DNA of 64,000 nt from Davidsoniella eucalypti (GCA_004009845.1 RMBW01000002.1:310001-374000); one strand, 5' to 3'. Positions 45,216 to 59,886 are shown, counted from the first letter of the stretch. The notes: generated by a model not told the origin, from the letters alone. Numbers and translations are program-made.

Positions 45216-47703
45216 TTAGAAAGACGATCCGTATCCTCCACGATGATCGTCACTTCTGTTTTCTCTTTGACCCAAAATATGTCCGTCTATATTCACATAC
45301 GAACCGGCATGATTTGGCTGGTCAAAGTTTCGTTTAATTATGATAGGAGGCGATTGGCGACTTGAATACTGTGTGTTCTGGCTGTGATGCATACGATCTT
45401 GATCCTGACGCTGGTGATGCAGCTCCTGTTGTTGGCTTGCACCTTCAGTAGTTGTAGCTAGAGATATAGCGGTCCGTTGCAACGATATAGGCGAGGATGC
45501 TGTTGTATAGTTGGTAGAGCTTGTGTTTGTGCTATAGACAGGCCTGTCTCCGTTGCTTGGAGATTGTAGAAGAAGCGCAGATGTCGATGTAGGCCGATGG
45601 GGATGATATGGTGACTCCCGGTGCTGTTGCTGCTGTTGCTGCTGTTGTTGCTGAAGGGAGATCGAGTAAGAGTTAGGCAGTGGACTGGATGTGGGCGTGG
45701 AACTTGGACGCAAACGGACGCTAGAAGGTCCAGCGGCCGAGTATGTCGTATGTGAAGAGGAATGTGGCAAAGGCATGGAAGAGTAGCTGAGAGGAAGCGT
45801 AGCAGATGTTGGTGCTGAAGATGGTGTTAGTGTTTGATGTCAAGATATGAGAATAGTGAACTTGACACAAGAGAACTCACTGGGGTATATACTAGCATCG
45901 TAGGAGCTACTTTCGGGCCTTTTATGAGCGTAAGATGTACGATCAAATGGTGACAGAAGCGGATGCTGCTGATGATTCTGATGGTGTTGAGTTTGTTGTG
46001 AATCTAGCATCGACGTACCATAAGCAGATACGGGATATTCCATAGGCACGGTCGTAGCAAAGCTATTTGCCTGATGTGGTTGAATATGGGGCGGCAAAGG
46101 ACCTGGCGGAGGCGGCAAGCTGTGGGATATAGAGGCCGGAGCACCATACTGGCTATGTAGGGCACTGACGTTATCAAAGCCATCCGGGACAGCTCGCATG
46201 CGGATCATGCGGTCTCGATCTTCAGCGTTGATACGCTTGATCTTAGCCCGACTTTAAGAAAAGTCAGTTTTTATATATCTAAAGGAGGTAATGTCTGATT
46301 ATGAGAGGAGGGAACTCACCGGTTCTGAAACCATACTTGAACCTGGCGGGGGCTCAAGCCAGGAATCTGACGCGAGAGTTGCTCACGATGGGCAGCATCT
46401 GGATGAGGCTGTTTGGCGAACTCGCTCGTTAGATAACGTGACTGCTGATGAGTCAATCTATCCCAAATGTTAGTGTTATACGTCTAGATATGTGGTTATA
46501 TAGGGGAGAAACATACCTAAAGCGCTTCATCTTGCGGCGCTGAGCTGTACGTTCCTGCCCAGACAGCATGGAGAACTGTGCTGCAGTGTTTCCACGTGAT
46601 ACTGGCACATCGTCAACTAGTTCCTGCTTCATATCTGCGTGATGATGGATTGAAGCTGGAGTAGAAGTAGACGGAGCGGTTGAACTTTGATCGTGCTGGC
46701 GATATGAGCGACTGACGTCATATAGAGAAGAAGAAGCTTGATAGGCTGTAGATTGAGGTTGATGGCTTGGGAATCCTTGATGAGGAGGATGGTGATAAGA
46801 AGGCTCATATGTACATTGGCTTAAATGATAAGACCCTATGTCAGAGGCACTAGTGAATGATTGCCTTGGGATTGATAAAGTAGTAGGAAAGTATTGAGAA
46901 CAGGAAGAAGAAGAAGAAGAGGCTTGATATGGGACAGTCCTTGGTTCTCTGATATCAGAGTAACCATATGACTGGGGGTGTGGCCGCCTGGAATAGTAAT
47001 TAGCAGATTCTGTTTGTTGACCTGTAGGCAAAGGCTGGCAATCTGCTATTTCTTCCACTGCTGCCTCTGATGCAAGAGCAGTATTGTTAGCAGTATCAAT
47101 GGCATCCAAAGAATAGTTTCTGCCTAGTTCCATATTGTTCACAGAATTAGCAACAGTCAAAGCAGAGATACCACCAGAGTCTGTATTGTCAGTGTCAAAG
47201 GATGTCAGAAAGACTGAGGCGGGCTCTGTAGAAGTGGCTAAACACGAAAATGGCCGTAGCCATTGTGATTCATGCCGATGTTCATCTAGAGAAGCCACTG
47301 TATCTACGGGCATGGAACCACTAGAATGGGTTGATATCAGCTGTACTTCGTGGTCTTTGCCAGCCGGCGGCGAGGCCGAAGCTGCCGCTGGGGCTGTTGA
47401 TGCAGCTGCAGGAAGACCAAACGTCGTCTGTTGCTGCTCTTGTTGCTGGCATTCGCTCTGATAGTTCTCTTTAGAGGACCCGGTGGACGCGGCCATGCGG
47501 GGAGCCGAGGCAAGTTGAGTAGTAGGAGACTCCGGAGACGGCGAGAGGCCAGTAGAAGAAGAAGCCAACGGTGAGGTAGAGGAACGATACGGGAAGGCAA
47601 AGTAGTTGGTATGGTTGTAGAGGGTATAGTGACGGTGGTCAGCTATCTTGCTAAGAGTCCAGGCGTTCTGACTAGACGCACTTGATTGGCACGGGGCAAG
47701 CAT
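45216..47703 (-). CDS. Homeodomain transcription factor
   Basis: Four exons on the minus strand (47703-46517, 46457-46320, 46251-45881, 45814-45216) join in frame to 764 residues. The homeodomain lies at about 390-449: KRFR, LTHQQSRYLTSEF (helix 1), HREQLSRQIPG (helix 2) and SPRQVQVWFQNRRAKIKR (recognition helix, Trp438 and Asn441). It is split by two introns; the second cuts the codon of the Arg after WFQN. The N-terminal ~390 residues are rich in Ser, Thr, Gln and Pro, and the C-terminal part is rich in His, Pro, Ser and Gln with a poly-Gln run. This is usual for fungal regulators. The block HPDAAHREQLSRQIPGLSPRQ resembles homeodomain factors of filamentous ascomycetes involved in development, but I do not assign an ortholog. 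It is preceded by 11 kb without a clear gene, consistent with a complex promoter. Confidence 0.92.
45621..45653 (-). repeat. CAG/CAA repeat encoding poly-Gln
   Basis: About 11 consecutive Gln codons, CAG mixed with CAA, in the last exon of the homeodomain gene. The run is prone to length variation. Confidence 0.85.
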
Positions 47704-50700
47704 TTGGGGAGAAGATTAGATAGAGAATAGGAGAGAATGGATATGGAGAGCGATAGGTTATATATGACGGTCGTAGAAGATATAGAAGGGGAATAAAGAT
47801 GAGTGAAAGGATAGCCGAAAGCTATATAAAGATATGCTTAACCGATACATTAGTTAGTTGACCTAAAACGATAAATGCACTATAATAGCTAAACAAACAA
47901 AACTCAACTCAGTAACAAATTACAAGGTCTTACCTTTCTGTATGAAGCATCAAGTAGCAAAGAAAAAAACGAGGTGTCAAAAGTGGACAGCGAGAAACGG
48001 GAAGGAATAGAAGTATAAGTAGGGAAAGTGACACTCGGTATCGAACAAAGCTAAACAATTAGAAAAAAGAAGGGTACTTTTTTCTCAATTAATTCGGTCC
48101 TGCGTTTGAGGCAATAAGCAATGGCAAACGAAGGAGGAAGAAGACCAGTGGAAAGAGATTCTAGTACTAGAGCAAGTAGGGAAAGGGCCTAGAGGAGGGG
48201 ACAGAAGAAGAATAGCAAAAAAAGCATTTATAGACAGAAAAGCACAAAATAGTCAAGCGTTAAGTGAGCTAGGAAGAACAAAGGGAACAAACAAAGCATA
48301 CAGAATCATCAGGGTGGTGATCGAGGAGTTATATAGAACATATAATGTGTTATAAGGCAAACTTCCCTACTATGATAGAAGAACCATACGGCAAAAAGGA
48401 AAACATGTCATGCTATACACCACGGCAATCCATACTATATTATTGGTGTATATATTTTATACAAAGGGCTAGTATATGCGTACACGCTTTATATCTTAGC
48501 ACACCATCGATGCCATGACACGATCTTGCATATAAATCAACAACAGCCCGGCCGCTGCTAAAGGAACAAAGAGGGGAAGCCGAAGATTGGGTGAGCACGC
48601 AGTTACCCGGCTTCGGAGAGATAGAGTAGAAGACATAGAGAAAGAAATCCACGGGATAGAGACAGTATCAAACAAGGGGGTGGGGTGTATAGACACATTT
48701 GTTCATCTTGAGGTGCTTTTATACATCTCTCGATAGACATTATTTAGCCTAGCCATCATCGTATTTCACGGATTGACGAACAAACCAGCGTAGTATGACT
48801 TGTTAGTGTGTCATTCAACCAAAGAATGAGAACATGATACTTTGCAGGAAAAAGGTCACGAATACTAAAAAGGAGCATATTATAGAAGATGTACCGCGAG
48901 GCCCTGCTGGCGTAAATCCGAGTAAGAGCAGTTATAAGAGCTTTAACTGGCCAGAAACTATACTATGTCGTCGTTTATTGTCTATCTTCTTACTTCTTTA
49001 ACTTGGAACAAAAGTGACTCTGAGTGACAATGTGACAAAAATTGTCCTAAACTGTCACTGTGACTGTACATGTGTATTTGACGTATTTTTTTGTACGCTT
49101 CAAGCGTCAAGTGTGCCATACACAATTTAGAAAAACACACCTTGGGCTGATTAAGACTCTAAGAACTGGTTTAAGAAAACGATAGTGATACTTGTGTTCT
49201 TTTGTTGCTTGTTTTCTTTTCTTTTCGTCTTGTGTACATACTTGGTATAAATATTCGAAGATAAAAAAAAAGAAACGACATCAGAATCAGAATCAAGATT
49301 ATATACCGCAAACGCTGCCTAAGTAACTGTCTGTGGGTTTCTAGAGAAGCGGCAACAAACAATTAACCCTTCCTCTTCATACTTTGGAAGTTTATTTCTC
49401 ACATGGTCAACCTCCTTGGTCTAAATATCTACAATTTCAATCCTGTATATTATCTTACTTCTTTCAATTGTCGTTCCGCTATAGCTTGGCCTGACACCGG
49501 ATTTTAAACAAAAACACTAGTATTAGACCAGCAGTCTAATAATATCAACCCTCTTGTCAAGTCTTAGAGTGAAGAAACAAAGATGGGGATTGGAACTGGG
49601 GGGTTCTTCTAGCACAAAATAAGGGAAAATATTGTTGTTCTTCTGATTATTGTCTTTCTAATCTTTTGTGATGATATTTCTTATATTCAATCAGATACCA
49701 AACTTGACTTCTGTCCAGTTATGTACTATAGAAACGGTGATGGTCCATTACAAAGTATGTCATTACGGTTACTTCCTAGATCTCTTATAACATACAACGA
49801 ATAGAGTTGCTGCTGATTCGGCAGTTTTACATCTACAGCGAATAGAAACTCTGGCGTTTGTAAAACACAGCCAATAATCCCGTCTCCTACCGCAATTCTA
49901 CTACCTTAACATTAGACGAAGAAAGTAATCTCCCAAAATCCATTCTCTAGCCTGTTTCCAAGATACACGGTTGGATGTAGGGGAGGGGGTGTTTATTTTT
50001 TACCTTCTCTGGTCATTTACAACCATTTGTACTTTTTGTTGACGGCAGCCTCGGTATCCCCAATAAAAATCATGCCCATAACCGATCTTCGAGCGCGTGT
50101 ATTTTGCGATGTGATGCTGATTCCTTTACTTGATAGCTGGATGCTATTATTTTGTATTTTACTGCTAACTTGATATACACGTAAGAACTACTTCAAATAA
50201 GGAACTTACAAGTAATTATGTTCTACTACTATGCTATATTGTAATTCCAGACAATATAGCCAAGTAGTCATCACGTTTAGATTGCATACACCATTCCTAC
50301 AGCCCCATTAATAATGCCCAGTAGGGAAACCCTTACGAGCTGCTACTTTAAGCTTGGAATGGACGGTCATGATTAGATCTTTTCGATTATGTTCTCTTTT
50401 TTTTCCCTTGCCGTATTAGTATATAAAAATAATAAAAAAAGCAAAGAAAGGAAAAGAGAAGAGAAGAAATGGACAAAATCAAAGACCCCAAAAGCCCATC
50501 TTGGACAAGGTTCGCCATGGCAAACCAAGGGATTGGAATAGGAAACATTCCCATAAAACCAGAATGTGACGAACCGACTTGTCAGATTCTACCCGCTTGT
50601 TTGGCAGGGAACGCTTAATTTTCTGAGAACCATCCAAGTCCGGAGGAGAACGTACTTTGATGTGCTTTGACAATTTTATATTTGTTTATTCAAGATGACA

Positions 50701-53700
50701 AACAGATACATTTACAGAACTACAAGGGCTTCTCGTCCTGTTTTATTATTAGAGCCTTGTCTCTAGACATTCAGTCCACTGAGACTTGCCTTAGATCTCA
50801 AATCACCAAGACAATGAAATTGTGTATAGAAACTACACTTCAGGAATCAGGAAGCTCTTGTTTCAATTAAATCATACTCGACAACCGTCTATATATTCTT
50901 GTCGATCAACGGGTCATTCGTGGGGTTTAGTCACAGTGTTAGGATTTGAACGTCCTAGAATATTTGAATACCTCGAGATAGAGTAACTAGTAGTAATTAT
51001 ATTGCGTCTTTTTGCTTTGTACAAGCGAGACGGCCTCTCGTTAGCTCATCGTCTAGTACCTTACTCTAGCTCCAAGCTTCTTTGGCAGTATATGTAAATA
51101 GGGTTCTTTATCCTTCCCATCTCTTTCCCAGGACTCCAGACACATCAAGTATCAGCCAGTCCGATATCATCTCTCACTAGCAAGTAGTAAACAGGTTGCC
51201 TGCCCGTGTCCGTTAAATTGTTTCTTGCTATACAACTATTTGGCTTTCCTTCATCATCCTAGTCCGGCTTGCAGGGTCGCTTATACAGATTACTTCCATT
51301 TATGGTCAAGCTGGAAGGCATCAAGAAGCCAAGGAATGGCTAGAGCTAACAACTAAAGCGACAGCGGGTTCCAACATAAGTAGTTTCTTGCTTCCCATGC
51401 CCCCCTCATAGGATGACAACTATTCATCTCGAATCTTGAATAACCGCCCGAGGAATGAACGCACATGCCCAGGCACTGTAGTATTCGGGTATACGCACTT
51501 CAAGAGAAAACCATCTCACACCGCCTTTCATATTTGGCACACCGCTTCCAAAAAAGAAAACTGAACCTACACTACTTTTCTGATATTTTGAAGAATGTTT
51601 TGAAGTTAAATAGACTGACCAACTGAAAAACCCCACCAACTTACAATCTATCAATAATAGCACTGGGGATCTGATCAAGTTCTTCTCTCGAGATACTCTA
51701 AATCACAACGAATGTCCAAAGGGTTAGCTGAACCACAGCTTTGTTCTGGCCGCTTTCGTTTGAAAGGACCATGATACTCTACATTCGATTCAAGAGACTT
51801 TCGTTTTTTATATCAATCAGAATTCAATTGTCAAATCTTTCAATCTGCAAAACCGCAAAAAAAAAAATGGGTTACTCATTTTTGGGCATCATGCAAGATC
51901 AAGGGACAGTTTTTCAAAAAGAAAAAAAACCCCGGCAGAAAGAAATAAGGGTATGAAACCCTGCCAATCATTTCCTAGTTAGGACAAACAAGTTTTCTCT
52001 TAAAGTGCGTATACCCCAAATGCTACAGTGCCTAGATATGACCCCTTACATATAGTTAATCCATATAAGATGAGGTTGCAGTATGATAATATATATAGTT
52101 ACATATGGCCTGAGCTATAGATGTATGTATCCTCTGCTCAAGCCCTTTTCTTTTTTATATCGAAATAACCCATATATATGTATATCACTATATCACGGGA
52201 TCTCAATATTTAGTTGTAGAGCATTAATTATTTTAGTCGATTGTCGTCAAAATTTCTGCGGGCCGCCTTGCGGAAAATTCGAGTTCTGAGTCTGATTTCT
52301 AGATTCCATTAGGTACTTTCCTAGAAACTCGAGGACAAAATGCCGTAAATTCCTACATAGCAAAAAATATAGTTAATAACAAAGTAATACAAATTTTCCA
52401 GCCATGGGACGAACTAAAGATTCACACAACCATCTACAAAAACCCTAAGTAATTGCTAGGAAATTATAGGATGATAGAGAGGTAACATACAAAAAGCTTT
52501 AGAGGAATATGAAGAATTTACTAGACATTCAAAAGTGGAAGGCCATTTTACACCTAACATTAGTTGACATGCTAACCCTAGCCAGTTAACCCATTTAGCG
52601 ATACGCTTACACTAAAAAAACTAAACGAGGTCGATATTTTTTGACTTCAATCTTTGAATTAGCTCTATTAAAGAGTTCAGGTTATTTAACTAGGTTTATC
52701 TTCCATCGTCTGGCTCGTGACCCCATAGCATTACTTAGTACATTCGAAGGCTGGCTAGCTGTCCTTCAAACATCACAAAGTTCGGTTAACCGTGTGCTCA
52801 TTTATCCTGACTAACTAGCTACCCTCGCTAGCGAGTTAGTAATTAGCCGAGAAGAGATCGTCTGTCTTCCGAGTATTCCATCTATCGATCACCACCATAC
52901 TAAAACAAGCAAAGAGCGGAATACCGAAGCCAGATCGCCCCGAGAAGTCAAGGGGGTACGTGACAATGCTAGTATCACTTTGCTGAGTTTTCCGTATTCA
53001 GACTGACGGAAAAATGAAGGGTGGGGGCTCATAGTATCTATCCATCGTCAAGTGTATCCACTATGTAAAACAAACAAACACCGATTCAACAATCTAGGAA
53101 AGGATACTAGAAATAATGGCAATTTTAGTTTAGTTTAACTACTTCCTGCTCCGTTGGGATAGACAAGATAAAAAACAAAGCAAATATAATACAAAACTCT
53201 GTCAACGCAGGAAGACTTCCCCAAGTGAAAAACAAAGGGTGTATATGTAAAAACATACTATCCAAAAGCTATCGATCTAGACATTTCAGGGCCCAAAGTA
53301 AACATACGATTAACGACACGAGTATATTTAGTTCTCTATACTGAACAGTGTCTATATATCATTTGATATGTCAAGCTCAGTTCGTTATAGCGAAAACCCG
53401 GCCCAAAAACTTGACTTACTACCACTTAGTTTTTAAGTTAGAGTACGGGCTATAGCCGCACCCGTATTACAGGCTCTACAAGTAGTATTGAAGATGGCGA
53501 CATTAACAATAGCAGTGTACAAGCCAGGCTACGTTACTTTGCTATATGTGACATACTTGCCCTTTTCTAGCTACCATCCTCATCCTTTTCGTTCCCCATT
53601 AAGGCCTGTAACTTCTCAGGACCGGGAAGTTGGGAAGAGATGAGAATTAACAGGAAAAGGTGAAAAAAAATGCCCGAAGCGAAGCGGAACTAAACTTCTT

Positions 53701-56700
53701 TTTCCACTAGTGGAGATCCTAAAATTCTGTCCCGCTATAATTGCCATTTCGAAAACCATATTCTCTATTGATAGCCTAGTTAGTCGATCTTTAATGCACA
53801 GCTATACGGCCCTTAAGCCAACATTTCTTTACTTACTACATTGGTAGATGGAAAAAGTAATCGACACCGAAAAGCTTTATGTAGCTTACTTTTATCCTCC
53901 CAGCTAACTGTAGAATCCGACTTGATCAAGTTAAATGCATAGATGGACAAACAAATATAGCATCATGTTGAATTGTTATATTTTAAGAGGAGAGTCTAGT
54001 AGCATCTGATAGCTTAGGCGGCAAGACAGAAAAGACAAATAATACATATGATATCAGATGTGGGATAGCGGTGAGAGCTATAAGCCAAGAAAAAGGCGTC
54101 CATTTTCTTATTCCAAACCAAGCCACCCGTTAAACCGTCGAACTCAGGAGACTGATAACATGTGAATATTCCAGTTACTAGAGAAGGTTTTTCCTGTTGT
54201 TCGACACCTAGGCTAGCATTATTTCATTTCTTTTACTCTTAGTATATTATATGTATGTATGTGCACCCTAGTCCAGTTACTCAGTACTTTTGTAAGCCCT
54301 GTATGTCACCGCATCTGACAACATAGTATGCATGAGACAAGCAAGAAGTAGAAAATGAATCGCCTCTTGTTTTCTATTCGATTTTCTTACGGTGTAGTTC
54401 TATATTGCTTATCCCGCGAATGGCTATATATCCGCATAAAACGACAGAAGCTAAGGTGTCCGTACACATGGCAACAAAAAGTTAGCTATATCCGGAGCTA
54501 TCGGTCTATAAGATATCACTTAGCCTAGGAAATCTTGTGCCTATATTGAATGTGCTTAACATCCTCTTGTGTGTATTCGGTTCTTCGGATAGGCAAAACT
54601 ACTCTACACTTTTAGCTTCGTTTATAAATAACTTCTTTTCACCATTACCAAACCAACAACATATTGACGGGAGGCCTGATATGTACCCACGGCTAGACTA
54701 TGTCGTGTCCCTCTAAGATACAGGCAGAATAACCAGGATATAAGGAACTTTCTGTTTGTTCGGGTTGGTTAAAGCAGCGGACTTTGCTCCTTTCCCTTTT
54801 TTTTTTCTGACACAACCGCCTAGTTAGTGTCCTTGGTTGGTAAGGGAAGTACACAGCAATCGGCCACTTCCGAGGCTCGCCAAAGAAGAAGAAGGGCATA
54901 CAAACGAGTTGATTGTCTGTCTATTTTTGTAAAACAAAATTCTAGGCAGATGTGGAAATCCCGTTGTTTGACTTCTTGTAGTACAAATATGGCATGGTAG
55001 GGTTAAGTGACCCTAGTTTATGTCAGTCGTCGAAATGCATATAAGTAGACGTATATCTACAATTATGAGAAAGTGACAGAATACTATAGGGCCAAGCACC
55101 TTTCTAACTTTAATATCGGGCTGTCTAAAAGAAGCAAGCACCACTACAGCTCATATACCAGCAATACCGACTTTGCTCTAATGGAACCCTGTGGCGAAGA
55201 CGACCGTCACTGTAGTCGTATGCTGCTATTTGATTATAATTACTATAACTACTGTTATGGATGTATGTATGTACGTACATGCACTGCTTCTCTTAATAAT
55301 ACCGCAAATTAAGTCTGTCTATCAAATGTCTCTTTATTCCGTTTCAGGCGACCACAAGCAGAACAGTCTCTGTACGACCTTTTTTGTCTCTTTAATCCCA
55401 CACCATGATTTAGAAGTATGGAGAGAGAACAAAGTATAAATCCAGAGTAGAAAAGCATCGAGACACATCTTTGTAAGTATAAGAGAAAGGAAAACAAAAC
55501 CACTATACATATTCATGTAGTTAATTTTACACTCATCGCTTTCCTTCTCTGGAACTGAGCTTTCTTTTTCCTGTTTCCTTAGTTCCGATTCTCCGAATAT
55601 ATTCTGCCATCAAGGCTTTATTTATGCAAGTACAAATATAAGATCTTCCAAGACATTAGAAAACATGACAAGAAAAAAGGACAAACGCCGGGCAACAGCA
55701 AAAGCCAGCTGATTTTCTTTCCAAACTCTATATTAAGCGCACTTGGTGATTGTCTGTGGCTTGTCATCATTTTAGAATGAAGGATTTCTCGAACGCTGCT
55801 ATCCGCGAGGCTTGTTTTCCTTTTTTTTATTGGAAATTATTTGATATTCCGGGATATATGTAGATAACTAGATATTACATATTTATCTCCCTGATAATTA
55901 TATGCCGGTGTTAACGTATACTCATGTAGCAATTAGATGATATCTCGAAAAGACTGCTGCATTCGACCCTGAACGAGCTACCAAGAACAGCTACTAGAAC
56001 AGCTACAGGAATCGAGCATAGCCGCTAGAAGAAGCGAGAACGAACAGCTTTCCCATTTCATACTAACCTGTCGACCCTTTGTATAGTCTCAATGTAATGT
56101 CCCTGTTTTTGTTATACTAGGGATTCCCTCTAGAACTAGTCCTACATTCTGTAACCGAGAACAAACGCTATGTTTCTTTTTCTTCTTCCTTGATTCACCT
56201 TATCAAGCGCTGAATCAGGCGCTAATGATAATACTAACAAAAAAAGCCCTCGTGCTTTTTATATACCCCAAGAAGAAGGGGGAGAAAAGAGCCCTTGGAT
56301 CGGCTAGCGGCGGACTCCTTAACTGCACATCAACAACAGTCCGTTGGTCCGCGATAGAAACCACAACGTTTAGAAACTGCCCTATGGGCCACTAGTCCTT
56401 GATTGGTTGCGAACTTGGAATCTTTGGTTTGACTAGCATAGGCAATGTTCTCTAGGAAAGACAAGTGACGATAACTACATGTGATGTGACTGCTATTGTA
56501 TCGGGCTATTTCAGTCGATATGGACCGTCTTTATCTGTCGAGGAACTAGAAATTTGCAACATGGTGGTGTCATCGTGCATCTATCATGTCTTCTAGGATG
56601 AGACTTAATGGGCAGAAAGAAGGACAAAAGAAAATAAGCAGTGAGATCAAGTCAGAGCCTGAACTGCTGAAAACACGGGGAGATCAGATCCCCCCCCCCA

Positions 56701-58802
56701 TCTTGCGTCTGCTATACTACCTTTGTGGTTGTCTCTCTATCTCCTTTTCGTTAGAATATTAGATGTCACAGAGACGCCTGTGGTAACATGTAGACGATAA
56801 CTGTGTATTCCCCAAGTGGCGAGTCTGACAGGCGCCTAACCAGATGACATAGATCATAAACGATACAGCAACCCGCCTCTTGTCTGCGCTATGCAGTGTC
56901 AAGTTTAGGCTTGGGCTTTGATTTTGGCCGGAGTCGTAAGATCGGCCACATGTTTGGGCAGCACCGATGAAGATCATGTGGACTATGGATCGTGTACAAA
57001 AGCTTTGGTTTAGTGGTAATAATGTTAGCCCAGATATCATGAGACCTGCTCTTCTCTTTATTTGCTCCCACTAGGACCGTCTCAAGTAGAAGAACGTTCA
57101 TCTCATTCTCGGGTCTGGCCCCCCTCTTCTTATGATTCTTCATATGATTAATTAATATCTGTTTGTTCCTGACTTGCTAGATCTGCTTTAGCTTGAAGGA
57201 AAAGAAATATATAGAACCAGAAGACAAAACAGCACGCGGATGGAACGCTGTGAACCACCTTTGCAGTGATTCCTAGACGGTCTTCTTGTTTCTGCCAAGC
57301 CTACCAAGATATGTCTGTGACTGGCAGAGATAGAATAAGCTCGTCCTAGACACGACCGTCTATATCACGCCGAAAAATAGATCTATGAGAAACCACGATA
57401 TGAATGAAGAAATATACTTTTTAGTCTCCAAGACACCTGTGTCTCGACATTAAGCCGCCTTCTCGTCATGTTACATGATGGCAACTACAACGTTGGTGAT
57501 ATCGATTTTTACGTAACAAGTGAGCTTAGATTATTGCTTTGGTATACTACGCACCGAGGAGGTTTTCACTACTTTGCAGCGAGTTGTCGTGGTTGGCAGA
57601 GAAGAGACAGAACATCTAGGAAGGCCTAGTGCACACTTAGTGTACAGCATAATATCTTCTAGTGACTGATCACAGACTCTTCTTTTTCTTCTACTTTTTT
57701 TTGTCTTGCATGATCGACTCAGGTTTTTGTTCTCTTTCACTTGTCTGTGTTTCTAAGACTCGTCAATGTCTTGCTTGGGCCGGCTTTTGTCAGCCTAGAC
57801 TAATACTAGCGCAGTAAGTCATAGTAACGTTCTTGAAAAAAACAAGACACTTGGATTTTTGAGGTCATTCTGTGTGTCTCAAAACCCATCTGGCTAGTCC
57901 GGGTTTCTGTAGTTCTAGTGGTAGAGATCAGGAATCAGAGGAAGAAAAAAGAAAGAAACCGCAGATCTTCTCCCTAAACAGGGCAAGTACAAATCGATCT
58001 GTGTCTGTCTGTCCAATTCAATTCTAATAGTATCACGTCGTTCATGTGAAGCCGATCTAGTAGAAAGCAAAGAAAGAAAACATCAAATTATCCTAGCTTG
58101 GCGGCTACTAGCTCTTGACACGTCTTCCTTGTTGGTTACTGGCCGAAGAGACATGGGTGCATGCTGCTTAAGACAGATGATACTGCGTTGGGTGTTGAAG
58201 ATATCTGCGGGAAGCTGCTTTAAGAGATAGAAGAGGAGGATACGTGTATGGCGAGGGAGAAAGATAACAGGAAATAGAGAGAGTCTTCTACGATTCTGCG
58301 TCGAAAGGTAATACAAAAGGTAGCAACCGTAGCTATCCGTTCAGAATACCCTGTTATTTGGGCCTTTGCAGAGCATCTAGTCACACCGTTTCGTCCTTTT
58401 CTACCCCTTCTATCCTTTCTATCGTTCTCGTGTCACGCTTCCATTCTCTTCCTCTGCCACATCTCTTACTCTAAATACATTATTTCTGAGTTATGGATAG
58501 AAGAGAGACTCTTCTGGCTTCACCTCTGTCGTCAGTGAGTCTTCCTCCCGCTTTCTCGTTCTCGGAAAATAAATAAAAAAGGAAGAATAGAATACGAGAA
58601 ACGATGATTTAGTTTCAGATATGGGAGAGGAACCGATAGACAGATTCATATCTGTGGCAGGTGCTGCCGACGAGGGCCCGTTTCTAGAATAGACACTATG
58701 AGAATCATGATTGGGACAACATGATACATGGTATGTACATTCTTATTCTTTGACATCGCTATGGATGACATGTAACCGCAAACTATACGTGTTCCCTAGT
58801 CT
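47704..58802. other. 11.1-kb gene-poor interval
   Basis: I find no coding frame longer than about 90 codons with protein-like content, no tRNA or rRNA and no retroelement motif. The DNA is AT-rich with short homopolymer runs and a few simple repeats (for example ATGT near 54250). The left 1-2 kb is probably the promoter and leader of the homeodomain gene (minus strand). The rest is unexplained. It may hold regulatory DNA, non-coding transcripts or old decayed repeats. Confidence 0.5.
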
Positions 58803-59886
58803 CTAGTACTCGTAGAAGCCTTTGCCTGCCTTCTTGCCCAGCCAGCCAGCATTGACCATATTGCCGAGCAGAACTGATGGCCGATACTTTGAATCTCCTG
58901 TCTCTGTATACAAGACCTTCATGATGGCCAAGCATGTATCCAGACCGATGAAATCTGCCAGCTGTAGCGGACCCATGGGGACATTGGTACCGTTCTTCAT
59001 GATGCCGTCAATAGACTCCTTATCGCCAACTCCAGTTTCCAAGCAGATGACAGCCTCGTTGATGTACGGCATCAATATACGGTTGGCCAAGAACCCAGGG
59101 GTATCAGCACTGATTGAGGGTATCTTGCCCATGCTCTTTACCAAGGCCACAGCAGCATCTAGGGTAGACTGAGAGGTCTGAAGACCACTGATGATTTCGA
59201 CACCTTTCTGAACAGGCACAGGATTCATAAAGTGTGTAGCTACAACGCGCGAAGATACCGAGAGATCTGTGGGATCTGTGGTAGTGGCGGCGGCAATCTT
59301 AGTGATGCTGATGGACGATGTGTTAGTAGCTAAGATGGCGTGAGCCGGAACAACCTGGGCGAGGCTCCGAAAGATAGCAAACTTGAGCTCGGGAATCTCC
59401 GGGACGGCTTCAATCACAAAATCAACCTCGGCTAGAGGATCCACAGAGGTGTACGTAGTCAATAGAGACCGGGCCTTCCCGGCATCCGCCTCGGAGAGAC
59501 GGCCTTTTGCAACGTTTTTAGATAGAAGTTTGTCTAATAAAAGTTAGTGATGCAATCTAAGACATTCTAAATAGCAAGTTTCGGGGAACTCACCAGCAAA
59601 AGCCAGAGCCTTGTCCAGAGCTTTTTGATTAGTGTCGATGACGGAGACTGGGACTCCGATTTTGGTGGCAGCAACTAAGGCAATTCCAAGACCCTATATG
59701 TCTTGTTAGAATAGCAACTCGTGATAATCAAGTCTCTTAGTTATTTGATTTAACAGTCTCAAAACTCACCATCTGACCGGCACCCAAAACACCAATCTTG
59801 TTGATATCAAGCGATCTAGGGCTTGATGTGCTGAAAGCTCGGCGGGCGAGCCCTGAAGCATTGATTAAAGACCTTTGGAGAATCAT
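58803..59886 (-). CDS. 3-hydroxyacyl-CoA dehydrogenase (3-hydroxybutyryl-CoA type), mitochondrial
   Basis: Three exons on the minus strand (59886-59770, 59693-59594, 59533-58803) join in frame to 315 residues. The enzyme oxidises (S)-3-hydroxyacyl-CoA to 3-oxoacyl-CoA with NAD, a step of beta-oxidation. The N-terminus, with LARRAFSTS, is a likely mitochondrial presequence. The Rossmann motif is IGVLGAGQMGLGIA, with an intron splitting it after GAGQM. DFVIEAVPE and ATNTSSISIT are family signatures. The catalytic His173 and Glu185 lie in HFMNPVPVQKGVEI. The C-terminal dimerisation domain has PGFLANRILMPYINEA and DFIGLDTCLAIM and ends KKAGKGFYEY. Length is typical of the mitochondrial short-chain enzyme and bacterial PaaH/Hbd. 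No PTS1 tripeptide is present. The gene shares a 494-bp divergent promoter with the TOF1-like gene. Confidence 0.93.

Noticed and set aside
50930..51000. B-box-like GTTCAAATCC on the minus strand
   Set aside because: The flanks do not fold into a T arm with proper spacing, and no acceptor, D or anticodon arm can be drawn.
13781..59886. A lipid-metabolism gene cluster (FarA-like, desaturase, hydroxyacyl-CoA dehydrogenase)
   Set aside because: The genes are 25-45 kb apart with unrelated genes and a retroelement island between, and the dehydrogenase promoter has no CCTCGG site. Shared theme is probably coincidence.
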